From positions 1-51,741 of the forward strand of contig JBBDSU010000019.1 of NCBI GenBank assembly GCA_040904825.1: 51,741 bases of DNA, given 5' to 3'. Positions 43,343-51,301 of the stretch are shown here, piece by piece. The DNA is from JBBDSU01 sp040904825. Its GTDB lineage: Bacteria; Actinomycetota; Nitriliruptoria; Nitriliruptorales; Nitriliruptoraceae. Within the stretch, counting starts at the first letter, position 1; each line of letters opens with the position of its first letter. The translations under genes and the position numbers were made by a program. A model generated the notes under the pieces. The model ran no database searches. It worked only from the letters and a program-made list of their open reading frames with translations, and was not told the origin of the DNA.

Positions 43343-44011
43343 ATGACCTATCAGGCAGTCGTGCCGTGGCGCGCGGCGGCCGGCAAGACGCGACTTTCCC
43401 AACATCTGAGCGACCCGCAACGCCACAGTCTCAGCCGGGCGATGCTCCTCGATGTTGTCACGACGCTGACTCACACCTGCCAGCGAGTCACTGTCGGGGC
43501 TAGCGATGCCGATGCAGCGGCACAAGCCCGCGACGCGATCGCAGCTAAGTGTCTCCGACGAGTCGAGGTGGCAACGATCGGCACGCACCTCGACACTGCG
43601 GTCGCCAAGGCACTGCGCGCCACGAGTGGCGCCGCCGGCATCCTCGTTGTCGCAGCAGACCTGCCGTATCTGTCGCCACGTGCGCTCGACGAATTCGCGG
43701 TCTTTGCGCCGCATGCCGCTGTAGTGATCGCACGCTCCTATAACGGGGGCACTAATGGGTTGCTATTCCGCAACGGCGCCCGCATCGACACGGCGTTCGG
43801 TCCTGAGTCCGCAGCGATCCACGCTCAACGTGCAGCCTCAGCGGGACTCGTAGCCGCCGTCGTCGACATGCCTTGCCTGGCCAATGACGTCGACGAACCC
43901 TCCGATGTTGACCTGCTGATCAGACGGGTGAGGCTTGGCGACGAGCCCACCCAAGCCGAACCCCGAGTGGGACAGCACACCCGCGCCGCGATCGCTCAAC
44001 TTGGGCTGTGA
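43343..44011 (+). CDS. cofC: CofC/FbiD-like phospholactate (phosphoenolpyruvate) guanylyltransferase
   Basis: A 222-residue nucleotidyltransferase that activates 2-phospho-L-lactate or phosphoenolpyruvate with GTP in coenzyme F420 synthesis. Visible motifs are AGKTRLSQHL (basic substrate loop), RAMLLDVVTTL, VVAADLPYLSP (metal Asp) and YNGGTNGLLFR. ATG 43343 follows a 240-bp divergent region; a 20-codon ORF (ATG at 43284) ends in a TGA overlapping it as ATGA, perhaps by chance. The adjacency to gpsA is the mycobacterial Rv2983-Rv2982c arrangement. It implies that the organism makes F420. Confidence 0.87.
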   Translation: MTYQAVVPWRAAAGKTRLSQHLSDPQRHSLSRAMLLDVVTTLTHTCQRVTVGASDADAAAQARDAIAAKCLRRVEVATIGTHLDTAVAKALRATSGAAGILVVAADLPYLSPRALDEFAVFAPHAAVVIARSYNGGTNGLLFRNGARIDTAFGPESAAIHAQRAASAGLVAAVVDMPCLANDVDEPSDVDLLIRRVRLGDEPTQAEPRVGQHTRAAIAQLGL

Positions 44012-44075
44012 CGCGCAGACGGTCACCCGCCGCCGGCCAGTGGTCACCTGCGAGCGGTCGCCCACGATCGGTGGC

Positions 44076-44612
44076 CTACGAGCGGTCGGTTGAGCCAGGC
44101 TTGTTGCGCTTGCCGCCGCCACGATTCGCATTCTCGCTCTTCGTGAGCTTGCGCCGCGTTCGCGACCGCTGCCATGACACCAGCATGCCGACGGCAATGC
44201 CGATGGCAAGTGACGCGACAAGCAACACGATCAGCGGTACGCCGCCAGACACCCGTTGGCCTGCCTCATCAAACATCACCTGCGTCTCACCGAACAGCCA
44301 TGAGAACTCAACGAATTGCGCGTTGACGACCGCGAATACCCCGAACGACACCGCCAGGAGCACGACGACCACGCGACCGATGTGCTGGGTGATGGGTGTG
44401 GGGGGCGGGACGGGGGCCTGACTGCTGGCAGGTCGGTCGCCGCTGGGCTGGCCTGATTCACGCCGCGTGGCGGATTCCGACGATTTCGCATCGCGGCTAC
44501 TGGGATCAGAAAAGGGGCGCGGCGTTGGCTTCGCGCCGGATGCGTCCGACGATGAACTCGATGGCTGCGCTGAATCGGATGGCGAGGTCGATGATGATCG
44601 ATCGTCAGGCAT
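44076..44612 (-). CDS. LapA-domain (DUF1049) membrane protein
   Basis: A 178-residue protein. About 75 N-terminal residues are Ser/Pro-rich and probably disordered. Two TM helices follow (VVVVLLAVSFGVFAVVNAQF and PLIVLLVASLAIGIAVGMLV) separated by a short external loop, with a basic C-terminal tail (SWQRSRTRRKL...). The FAVVNAQFVEFSWLFG segment and helix spacing are those of the LapA domain family. LapA acts in LPS assembly in E. coli, but actinobacterial homologues have no known role. ATG 44612 is preceded by GAGGA. Convergent with cofC. Confidence 0.82.
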   Translation of the reverse strand: MPDDRSSSTSPSDSAQPSSSSSDASGAKPTPRPFSDPSSRDAKSSESATRRESGQPSGDRPASSQAPVPPPTPITQHIGRVVVVLLAVSFGVFAVVNAQFVEFSWLFGETQVMFDEAGQRVSGGVPLIVLLVASLAIGIAVGMLVSWQRSRTRRKLTKSENANRGGGKRNKPGSTDRS

Positions 44613-44714
44613 GCGAGGGTCCTCTACTGTCGACGGTGCACGGCAGGTACGTGGCGCAGCGGGCTATCCTGCGCTCGCTGTACGCCAACGCACCGTACGA
44701 CGAGGAGGCGCGTG

Positions 44715-44927
44715 ATGCCACAGGGAACTATCCGGTCGTTCTTCCCGGAATCCCTTGAGGGCTCGCTCCTCGATGACCAATTGCGCGAGCACAGCTTCGA
44801 CTCGGAAGCCTTCAGAGCATCGGGACTTCAAGGGGTGCGCATCGGCCAGCGCGTCCGGTTCGAACTCCACGAAGACCCAGACCTTGAGGGGCTGCGCGTC
44901 AGCCACCTCAACATCATCAGTCTCTGA
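44715..44927 (+). CDS. Cold-shock-like 70-residue protein
   Basis: A protein beginning MPQGTIRSFFPESLEGSLL with the OB-fold strand pattern of cold-shock domains: GTIRSF (strand 1), EGSLLDDQLREHSFDSEAF (strands 2-3) and GQRVRFELHEDPD (strand 5). It differs from true Csp proteins because the RNP1-like KGFGFI motif is replaced by EGSLL, so the aromatic RNA-stacking face is largely missing. AGGAGG lies six bases before the ATG. Divergent from the LapA gene by 102 bp. Nucleic-acid binding is uncertain. Confidence 0.75.
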   Translation: MPQGTIRSFFPESLEGSLLDDQLREHSFDSEAFRASGLQGVRIGQRVRFELHEDPDLEGLRVSHLNIISL

Positions 44928-44990
44928 TCCACCTGGCCACGATGCCGCGGCTTGAGATCTCCAACGCGCCGAGCAGTCCCATGACGGACG

Positions 44991-45806
44991 TCACCGAGGC
45001 CGCCCAAGGCTGTTGAGCACATCGCCACTGCGTTCGAGCAGGCCTTGCCCAGGTTGCATGCCGTTGGCTTCAGCCCACTGTCGCGTCTCATCGAGCACGG
45101 CACGCAGTTCAGCGACAGCATCAGGTGCATCTGCCTGGTGCTCGGCCAACACCGCACTGGCGATCTTTTCGGGATCGGTCTCCATCAACTCGCGGATCAG
45201 TGTTGGACTATCCGGCTCGTCACGCCACGCGCATGCGCACGCTGCGCGGAACGCGGGCCCGTCGAAGTCACCTGCACAGGCCACCAACAGCACGTGCATC
45301 AGCGCTTTGGCTGACAACCGATCCTCATCGACAATCGGATTGACAAGCTTGGCGAACTGACCGAGATCTTCAGCAACGAACAGGGGCGCATGCAAGCGGA
45401 CATGCTTGACCCTCACGGGGACGTTCTGGTGAACCTCCAGATCGTCAGGGTGTGATCCATCAGCGAGCCAGTCCCTCAATGGCCGCGCGCTCTGCCAATA
45501 CAAAGCCAGGTCCCCAGCTTGCTCGGCAGCCTCACGTTGGCGGGCCGATGCCGCCAGCGTCTTGGCCGGATCGACCGTGAAGCTCACCAATCCCTGACCC
45601 AGCGTGTCCACCTGCGAACGGGCGTGGTCGATCGACAGCCAGGCGCTGACGCGCTTGCCGTGGGCATACGTCCCGGGGGCATGCTGGTCGAGTGGACCAA
45701 GAGCGCCGACCAACGATGACACGTCGGCCCTGGTCCTTAGACCAGACTCCTCGATCAGCGGCAGCCGCCGCGGCATAGTCAGGTGATAGACGGTCACTCG
45801 AGACAT
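44991..45806 (-). CDS. Protein of unknown function, possible ART-like fold, in operon with serB
   Basis: 271 residues, no family recognised with certainty. The N-terminal 150 residues begin VYHLTMPRRLPLIEESGL and include AWLSIDHARSQV, LVSFTVDPAKTLAAS, ALYWQSARPLRDWL and LEVHQNVPVRVKHVRLH. This order (YHxT with an lxxIxexGL helix near the N-terminus, later Tyr/Trp, then an E-V-x(n)-VP strand) recalls DarT/DUF4433-like ADP-ribosyltransferase folds, with H8, Y103 and E124 as possible active-site residues; that is inference. The C-terminal part is helical with C177, C190 and C192. ATG 45806 has GAGG five bases upstream, and the serB stop is only 15 bases before it, so the two genes are co-transcribed. 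Confidence 0.7.
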   Translation of the reverse strand: MSRVTVYHLTMPRRLPLIEESGLRTRADVSSLVGALGPLDQHAPGTYAHGKRVSAWLSIDHARSQVDTLGQGLVSFTVDPAKTLAASARQREAAEQAGDLALYWQSARPLRDWLADGSHPDDLEVHQNVPVRVKHVRLHAPLFVAEDLGQFAKLVNPIVDEDRLSAKALMHVLLVACAGDFDGPAFRAACACAWRDEPDSPTLIRELMETDPEKIASAVLAEHQADAPDAVAELRAVLDETRQWAEANGMQPGQGLLERSGDVLNSLGRPR

Positions 45807-45821
45807 GAAGACCTCGGTATC

Positions 45822-47069
45822 TCAGACAGGCGGCATTCCCGGCACGGGCGTCAGCCCGTCCACGTGGAGATCAGGGTCAGCTGCATCGGCCGCCTCGACT
45901 TCATCACGGTTGATGCCCAGAAGAAAAAGAATGGCATCGAGATAGGGCACGCTCAGCGCCGTGTCGGCTTGGGCACGCACGGTCGGCTTCGCGTTGAAGG
46001 CGATCCCCAAGCCCGCCGCAGCCAGCATGTCGAGATCGTTCGCCCCGTCACCGACAGCGACCGTCTGTGACAGGGGAATGCCTTCGGCATCGGCAATGGC
46101 CCGAAGCACCGCGGCCTTGCCGGCGCGGTCAACCACCGGCCCCACAATCTTGCCTGTGAGCGCACCATCGACAATCTCGAGGTGGTTGGCGTGGGAATGC
46201 TCGATGCCCAGCGTCGATGCCAAGCGATCAGTGATCGCAGAAAACCCGCCAGACACGATGGCCACGGTGTAGCCCAGCCGTTTCAATGTGCGCACAAATG
46301 TTCGCGCACCTGGGGTGAGTTGAATCCGTTCAGCGACACGTTCAATCACGCTGGCAGGTGTGCCAGCCAGCAGGCGAACCCGCTCGTGGAGCGCCTCCGC
46401 GAACTCAATCTCACCGGCCATCGCCTGTCGCGTGAGCTCAGCAACTTCGGCGCTGCAACCTGCCTCGTCAGCAAGCAGGTCAATGACCTCGTCCTGGATC
46501 AACGTCGAATCCACATCCATGACCACCAGCCGCTTGGCGCGACGTTCGAGTCGGGCTGGTTGGACGGCCACGTCGACCTCATGCTGCGCGGAGGCGACCA
46601 GCAGTGTTTCGCGCATCCGGTCCAGATCGCCATCAACGACAACGAACTCGAACGCTATGACGGGATAGCGAGCCAATCGATGGATCCGGTCGATGTTGCC
46701 ACCAGCAGCCGCAATCGCACCGGTCACCGCGGCCAGTGCCGCTGGGCTCAGATGCTGACCGATGACGGTCACCACTGCCCGTGGCAACATTCCACGCGTC
46801 GACTCGGATGACACCATCTCGAAATCGAGGTGAAGGCCGTGCGTCCAGCCGTGGAACAACAACTCCTTAAGCGCGTCGTCGCCGGTCCCTACGCCAATCA
46901 AGAGGTCAAGCGTCAGACGCTCACGGACGACAACCTGCTCCATGTCGTAGAGCTCAGCATCAGTTTCGGCGAGCACGCCAAGCAGCCCGGTGGTGATGCC
47001 GGGACGGTCGGTGCCCGAACACCGCACAAGGATGGTGCGCGAAGTGTCGTCGGGCTGAAGATTCGTCAT
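45822..47069 (-). CDS. serB: Phosphoserine phosphatase with N-terminal ACT domains
   Basis: A 415-residue SerB, last step of serine synthesis. Two ACT-like regulatory domains (about 12-85 and 97-168; CSGTDRPGITTGLLGVL marks the first) precede the HAD phosphatase domain: MDVDSTLIQDEVIDLLA (nucleophile D185 and D187), AIVSGGFSAITDRLA (motif II), the motif III lysine in VDRAGKAAVL, and VAVGDGANDLDMLAAAGLGIAF. The ACT domains suggest serine feedback, as in mycobacterial SerB2. ATG 47069; longer upstream frames run through the divergent propeller gene. Confidence 0.95.
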   Translation of the reverse strand: MTNLQPDDTSRTILVRCSGTDRPGITTGLLGVLAETDAELYDMEQVVVRERLTLDLLIGVGTGDDALKELLFHGWTHGLHLDFEMVSSESTRGMLPRAVVTVIGQHLSPAALAAVTGAIAAAGGNIDRIHRLARYPVIAFEFVVVDGDLDRMRETLLVASAQHEVDVAVQPARLERRAKRLVVMDVDSTLIQDEVIDLLADEAGCSAEVAELTRQAMAGEIEFAEALHERVRLLAGTPASVIERVAERIQLTPGARTFVRTLKRLGYTVAIVSGGFSAITDRLASTLGIEHSHANHLEIVDGALTGKIVGPVVDRAGKAAVLRAIADAEGIPLSQTVAVGDGANDLDMLAAAGLGIAFNAKPTVRAQADTALSVPYLDAILFLLGINRDEVEAADAADPDLHVDGLTPVPGMPPV

Positions 47070-47106
47070 GTCCGCGAGCGTATCGGTGACGCCGTACGCT
47101 CCCGCG

Positions 47107-48872
47107 ATGCGCGAATCCCACCGCCTCGGCCTGAGTGTCACGATTGCGTTGACCAGCCTCGCCGTGCTGATGTCGCTCTTCGGCACGGACCTTGCACTGG
47201 CCGCNNNNNNNNNNNNNNNNNNNNNNNNNNNNNNNNNNNNNNNNNNNNNNNNNNNNNNNNNNNNNNNNNNNNNNNNNNNNNNNNNNNNNNNNNNNNNNNN
47301 NNNNTGACCAGCCTCGCCGTGCTGATGTCGCTCTTCGGCACGGACCTTGCACTGGCCGCCGCGGCGCGGACCGGGACGGACGCGGATGAGCCGTCTGTCG
47401 CCGATGACGGCCCTGGCGACGCCCCATCAGCGGATCCCGATGGCTCAGAGAACGCCGACAGCGATCGCGCGGATGAGGTTCCACCTACAGACTCCGCGCC
47501 TGACCTCACACCACAATGGGGTGACGCCGTCGCTGGGATCCTGCGGTTCCGCGGCAACCTGACGCACACGAGTTACGGGCAGGGCCCCCTTCCTACAGAC
47601 CCTCAGGTGGCGTGGAGGTTCCCAGAATCGCCGATGTGCACCACGGAGCGAACAACCCGCCAAGTCACCGGTGAAGACGGCCAGCCCACCACAGAGGTCA
47701 GTGAGCGCATCTGGTGCGGCACTGGCTGGACCGGTCAGCCCATCGTCTGGGATCGCGACGATGGCGTTACCGAAGTCATCATCGGCGGGTTCGACGGGCT
47801 GGTGTATTTCCTCGACGGTGACACCGGCCAGCAGACACGCGAACCGTTCCGCACGGGGTTCCAGATCAAAGGCACCGGCGCCCTCGATCCTGACGGATAT
47901 CCGCTCTACTACACCGGCTCTCGTGACGGCTACTTCCGCGTGCTGGCGCTCGACCGTGAACCGGTGGCCGAAGTGTGGCGTATGGCATCGCACCCGCAAG
48001 GGGTGTGGAACAACGACTGGGACGGCAGCCCAGCCATCCTCGACGATGTGCTGTACGTCGGCGGTGAGGACTCGTGGTTCCGTGCCGTGCGCCTGAATCG
48101 CTCATTCGACGATGATGGCCAGGTCACCGTGGACCCCGAAGTGCTCATCGAGATCCCAGGCTTCAACAACGAGCTCTTCGCGGCAATCGGCGACCGCAAC
48201 GTATCGATCGAGAACAGTGTCGCCATCGACGTGGAACGGGACCGGGTCGTGTTCGCCAACTCGGCCGGGCGACTCCTCGCGTTCAGCTTGTCAGCGCTGA
48301 GCCGCGGCGAGGAAGTCAAGCTGTTCGATGTGTGGCTCGGCGACGACATCGACGCCTCGGTCGTGATCGATCCTGACGACGGCGCGATCTACGTCGCCAT
48401 CGAGCTGCAGCGCTTCCTTGCACGAGCGGATGAGGTTGGCCAGTTGGTCCGCCTGGATCTGGATCAGCCGGACGACCCGATCGTGTGGAGCATCGATGTG
48501 CTGCCTCAACGGCCGGGCGACGACGGCGGCATCTGGGCAACCCCCGCCCTGCACGCCGGTCACCTCTATGTCGCCACCCATCCGGGCGAGTTGCTCGTTG
48601 TCGACACGGCCAGCGGCGACGTCGTTTTTCGCGACGACATCGGCTGGCACGCATGGTCATCGCCGGTGGTGGTCGCATCGGGCGATCGGGCTGAACTGCT
48701 CGTCGCCACCTGCATGGACCCGCATCTGCGGTCCTATGACCTCAGCGATCCTGCGCGGCCGGTCGAAGGCTGGCGACTGGGACTTTCTGGATGCATCGAG
48801 TCGACCCCTGCCGTGTGGGACGGTCGCATCTGGGTCGGATCACGCGACGGGTTCTTCTACGCGGTCCGCTGA
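47107..48872 (+). CDS. Secreted PQQ-like beta-propeller protein (split by a false gap)
   Basis: ATG 47107 begins a signal peptide (RLGLSVTIALTSLAVLMSLF, ending near ALA), followed by an acidic Asp/Ser/Pro linker and repeated propeller blades: WTGQPIVWDRDDGVTEVIIG, GFDGLVYFLDGDTG, GSRDGYFRVLALDREP, DGSPAILDDVLYVGGEDSW, HAGHLYVATHPGELLVVDTA, and DGRIWVGSRDGFFYAVR at the end. Cysteines in four places could form disulfides. The assembly has 100 N between identical 55-bp copies (47150-47204 and 47305-47359); dropping 155 bp gives one frame of 536 residues. No enzyme motif is seen. Divergent from serB by 37 bp. Confidence 0.88.
47205..47304. other. Artefactual assembly gap between identical 55-bp contig ends
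   Basis: Exactly 100 N flanked by identical 55-bp sequences within the signal-peptide region of the beta-propeller gene. Same pattern as the ftsY gap. Confidence 0.95.
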
Positions 48873-48880
48873 CCCGCCCG

Positions 48881-49969
48881 TCACGTCGTCGGCTGACCGG
48901 CCCGGCCGAGCGAGATGACGATCCTGGCCTCATCGTCGCCATCGTCTCCTCGCAGCGCGATCACCTCGAATCCGTCGTGCCCGGTAGCTGCCAAGTCGCT
49001 TGCTTGGTCACCAAGCGGCGCGGCACGAGCGATGGTGATGTCATAGACATCCTCGACATCGCCGTCATCGACATCACCACGTCGCGGTTCAGATCCGGCC
49101 GGAGGCCCTGGCACGAACATCGGTGTGACCGGACGTGCCACAGCTTGATGATCCGCCGGCTGCCACCCGGCAGCCATGCGGTCGGCCAGCTGCTGTCGAG
49201 CCCACGCCAATTCGCGTTCGTTGGCCGACAGGATCTGCGACCACAGGTCGGGATCAGCGTCGGCGACGCGAAGCATGTCAGCCAGTGACCCACCACTGAA
49301 TCGGTACCACGTCCCGGCAGGATCGATCGATTCGAGCAGGTCGCGGTAGCAAAACGCGATCAGGTGTGGCAGGTGACTCACGAGAGCTGCAAAACGGTCA
49401 TGGCGTCGCACGTCGAACAACACCGGTCGCGCGCCCATGGACGTCACCAACGCCACGACCCGCGCCAGATCATCGCCGGTGGCTTGGGCATGGGGACATA
49501 CCAGCCATGCTGCGCGTTCGTAAAGGTCAGGAATCGCCGCCGCCCAGCCGGAGCGCTCGCGACCGGCCATCGGGTGGGTGATCATGAACGTCGCTTGTCC
49601 GGTCGCCCAGGCGGCACGGGTGCGATCGCTGTCGAACTCGTCGAGCAACGGCGCTTTGGTCGAGGCAACGTCAATGACGATGAGGCGCTGCGGACGCGTG
49701 CGCTCGGTCGCGGTGCTGGCGAGATAGCGCCAGACATCGACGGTCGCTGCGGGCGACACCGCGACCACCACCACATCGGCTTGTATGGCGATCTGACCGA
49801 GATCATCGACGACGCGTGCTCCTGCCTTGCCAGCCTGCCTCGCCGTGGCATCATCGGCGTCGAACACGACGACCTGCCGGCCTTGGGCCAGTGCGCGACG
49901 CACGACTGATCCACCGATGAGGCCGGCGCCGACAACACCGAGGACATCTGCGTCTGCTGCCGATGTCAC
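48881..49969 (-). CDS. tyrA: Prephenate dehydrogenase
   Basis: A 362-residue enzyme of tyrosine synthesis. The NAD motif is GVVGAGLIGGSV near residue 11-22. VVVAVSP, VIDVASTKAPLL, THPMAGRERSGWAAA and the catalytic VSHLPHLIAF region are all family features. After about residue 265 there is a roughly 95-residue acidic tail (EPRRGDVDDGDVEDVYDI...) ending in what might be a degraded ACT-like strand pattern; feedback control cannot be assigned. The start is GTG 49969 behind GGAG. Convergent with the propeller gene (8 bp) and divergent from the aminotransferase. Confidence 0.92.
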   Translation of the reverse strand: MTSAADADVLGVVGAGLIGGSVVRRALAQGRQVVVFDADDATARQAGKAGARVVDDLGQIAIQADVVVVAVSPAATVDVWRYLASTATERTRPQRLIVIDVASTKAPLLDEFDSDRTRAAWATGQATFMITHPMAGRERSGWAAAIPDLYERAAWLVCPHAQATGDDLARVVALVTSMGARPVLFDVRRHDRFAALVSHLPHLIAFCYRDLLESIDPAGTWYRFSGGSLADMLRVADADPDLWSQILSANERELAWARQQLADRMAAGWQPADHQAVARPVTPMFVPGPPAGSEPRRGDVDDGDVEDVYDITIARAAPLGDQASDLAATGHDGFEVIALRGDDGDDEARIVISLGRAGQPTT

Positions 49970-50100
49970 GAGTAGCTCCTGTCCCGCGGTGGCGTGCCCG
50001 CGTCACGCTGTTGCAATCTTCGGACGCGGTCGCCGGAGTCTATGGTGCGTCATATTCGCGATCGATCCGAGGCGACTGGCACCCCGACGAGGACATGCGC

Positions 50101-51273
50101 GTGACTCTTCCGACCAACCCGGTGCTTGAGGCGCTGCCAACCTATTTCACCGATCTGGCCACGGCCGCCCGTCAGCGCGATCCCGATGCTGCCTGGATCG
50201 ACCTGTCCATCGGGGATCCCGACGAGCCGACGCCTTCCTTCATCCGCCAGGCGCTCATCGACGGCGTTGATGAAGTGCTCAAGTATCCGACAGCAGCCGG
50301 GCGCGGCGACCTGCGCGAGGCCGTCGCAGCGTGGATGCAGCGCCGCCACGGCGTCACCGTCGATCCGGATGCCCACGTCCTGCCCTCGTCCGGCAGCAAG
50401 GAAGCCATCTTTCATCTGCCGTTGGCGCTGGTTGATACCGCTGGCGACAGGCGCGGCGTGATCTGGGGTGACCCGGCCTACCCCATCTATGACCGCGGAG
50501 CACGCCTGGCCGGCGGGCATTCCGACCCGGTGCCGCTTGAGCATGCATCAGGCTGGCGGCTCGAGCTCGAGCGACTCACTGACGACCGATTGGCACGGAC
50601 CTGCCTCGCCTGGATCAACTATCCCCACAACCCGACCGGTGCGACCGTCGACATCGAGTATCTGCGCACCCAGATTGCAACTGCCCGACAACACGGTCTC
50701 GTGCTGGCGTCGGATGAGTGCTACCAGGAAATCTGGTTCGACCGGCCGGCCCCAAGCGTGCTGGAAGCCTGCGACGGCGACTTCTCAGGCGTGATCTGTT
50801 TCGTATCACTGTCGAAACGGTCAGCAATGACTGGCTATCGCTCGGGGGCGATCATCGGTGACCCGGCGTTGATCGCACGCCTGCGGACCATGCGCGTCAA
50901 TCTGGGCACCGCATCGCAGTCGTTCGTGCAAGCTGCCGCGATCGCAGCGTGGGGCGACCAGACCCACGTCGATGAACGTCGCGCCGAGGTGGCTGCGAAA
51001 CGACAGATCTTCCTCGACTTCATGGCTGCCGCCGGCATCGAGGTGTCGCCGTCGGACGGGACGTTCTATGTGTGGTTCCGGGCACCGCAAGGCGACGATG
51101 CGGCGTATTGCCAGGCCCTGCTCGGGGCCCACATCATCGCTACGCCGGGCAGGTCGTTCGGCCCGCACGGCGCCGGCTGGATCCGCATCGCGCTGGTGCC
51201 GGCGATCGAGGGGTGTCATGCCGCCGTTGAAGCGTGGCGTGGCGCACTGGATGCAGGCCTGTTGCCCGCCTGA
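50101..51273 (+). CDS. Class I/II aminotransferase, DapC-like (succinyldiaminopimelate transaminase)
   Basis: A 390-residue PLP enzyme of fold type I. Segments: IDLSIGDPDEPTPSFIRQAL, LKYPTAAGRGDLREAVAAWM, DPAYPIYDRGA, NYPHNPTGA, ASDECYQEIWFD (PLP Asp), and SLSKRSAMTGYRSG with the Schiff-base Lys. The SLSKRS..GYR signature is close to actinobacterial DapC, which makes N-succinyl-LL-2,6-diaminopimelate for lysine and peptidoglycan; another aminotransferase role is possible. I prefer GTG 50101 because GAGGA lies five bases upstream; ATG 50095 would leave one base of spacing. Divergent from tyrA by 131 bp with no firmly identified promoter. Confidence 0.85.
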   Translation: MTLPTNPVLEALPTYFTDLATAARQRDPDAAWIDLSIGDPDEPTPSFIRQALIDGVDEVLKYPTAAGRGDLREAVAAWMQRRHGVTVDPDAHVLPSSGSKEAIFHLPLALVDTAGDRRGVIWGDPAYPIYDRGARLAGGHSDPVPLEHASGWRLELERLTDDRLARTCLAWINYPHNPTGATVDIEYLRTQIATARQHGLVLASDECYQEIWFDRPAPSVLEACDGDFSGVICFVSLSKRSAMTGYRSGAIIGDPALIARLRTMRVNLGTASQSFVQAAAIAAWGDQTHVDERRAEVAAKRQIFLDFMAAAGIEVSPSDGTFYVWFRAPQGDDAAYCQALLGAHIIATPGRSFGPHGAGWIRIALVPAIEGCHAAVEAWRGALDAGLLPA

Positions 51274-51301
51274 TCGTGCGCACTACCAGGTGTTCATCAG
51301 G

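Noticed and set aside
43284..43345. A 20-codon upstream ORF ending in ATGA overlap with cofC
   Set aside because: No ribosome-binding site or composition evidence; the overlap may be chance.
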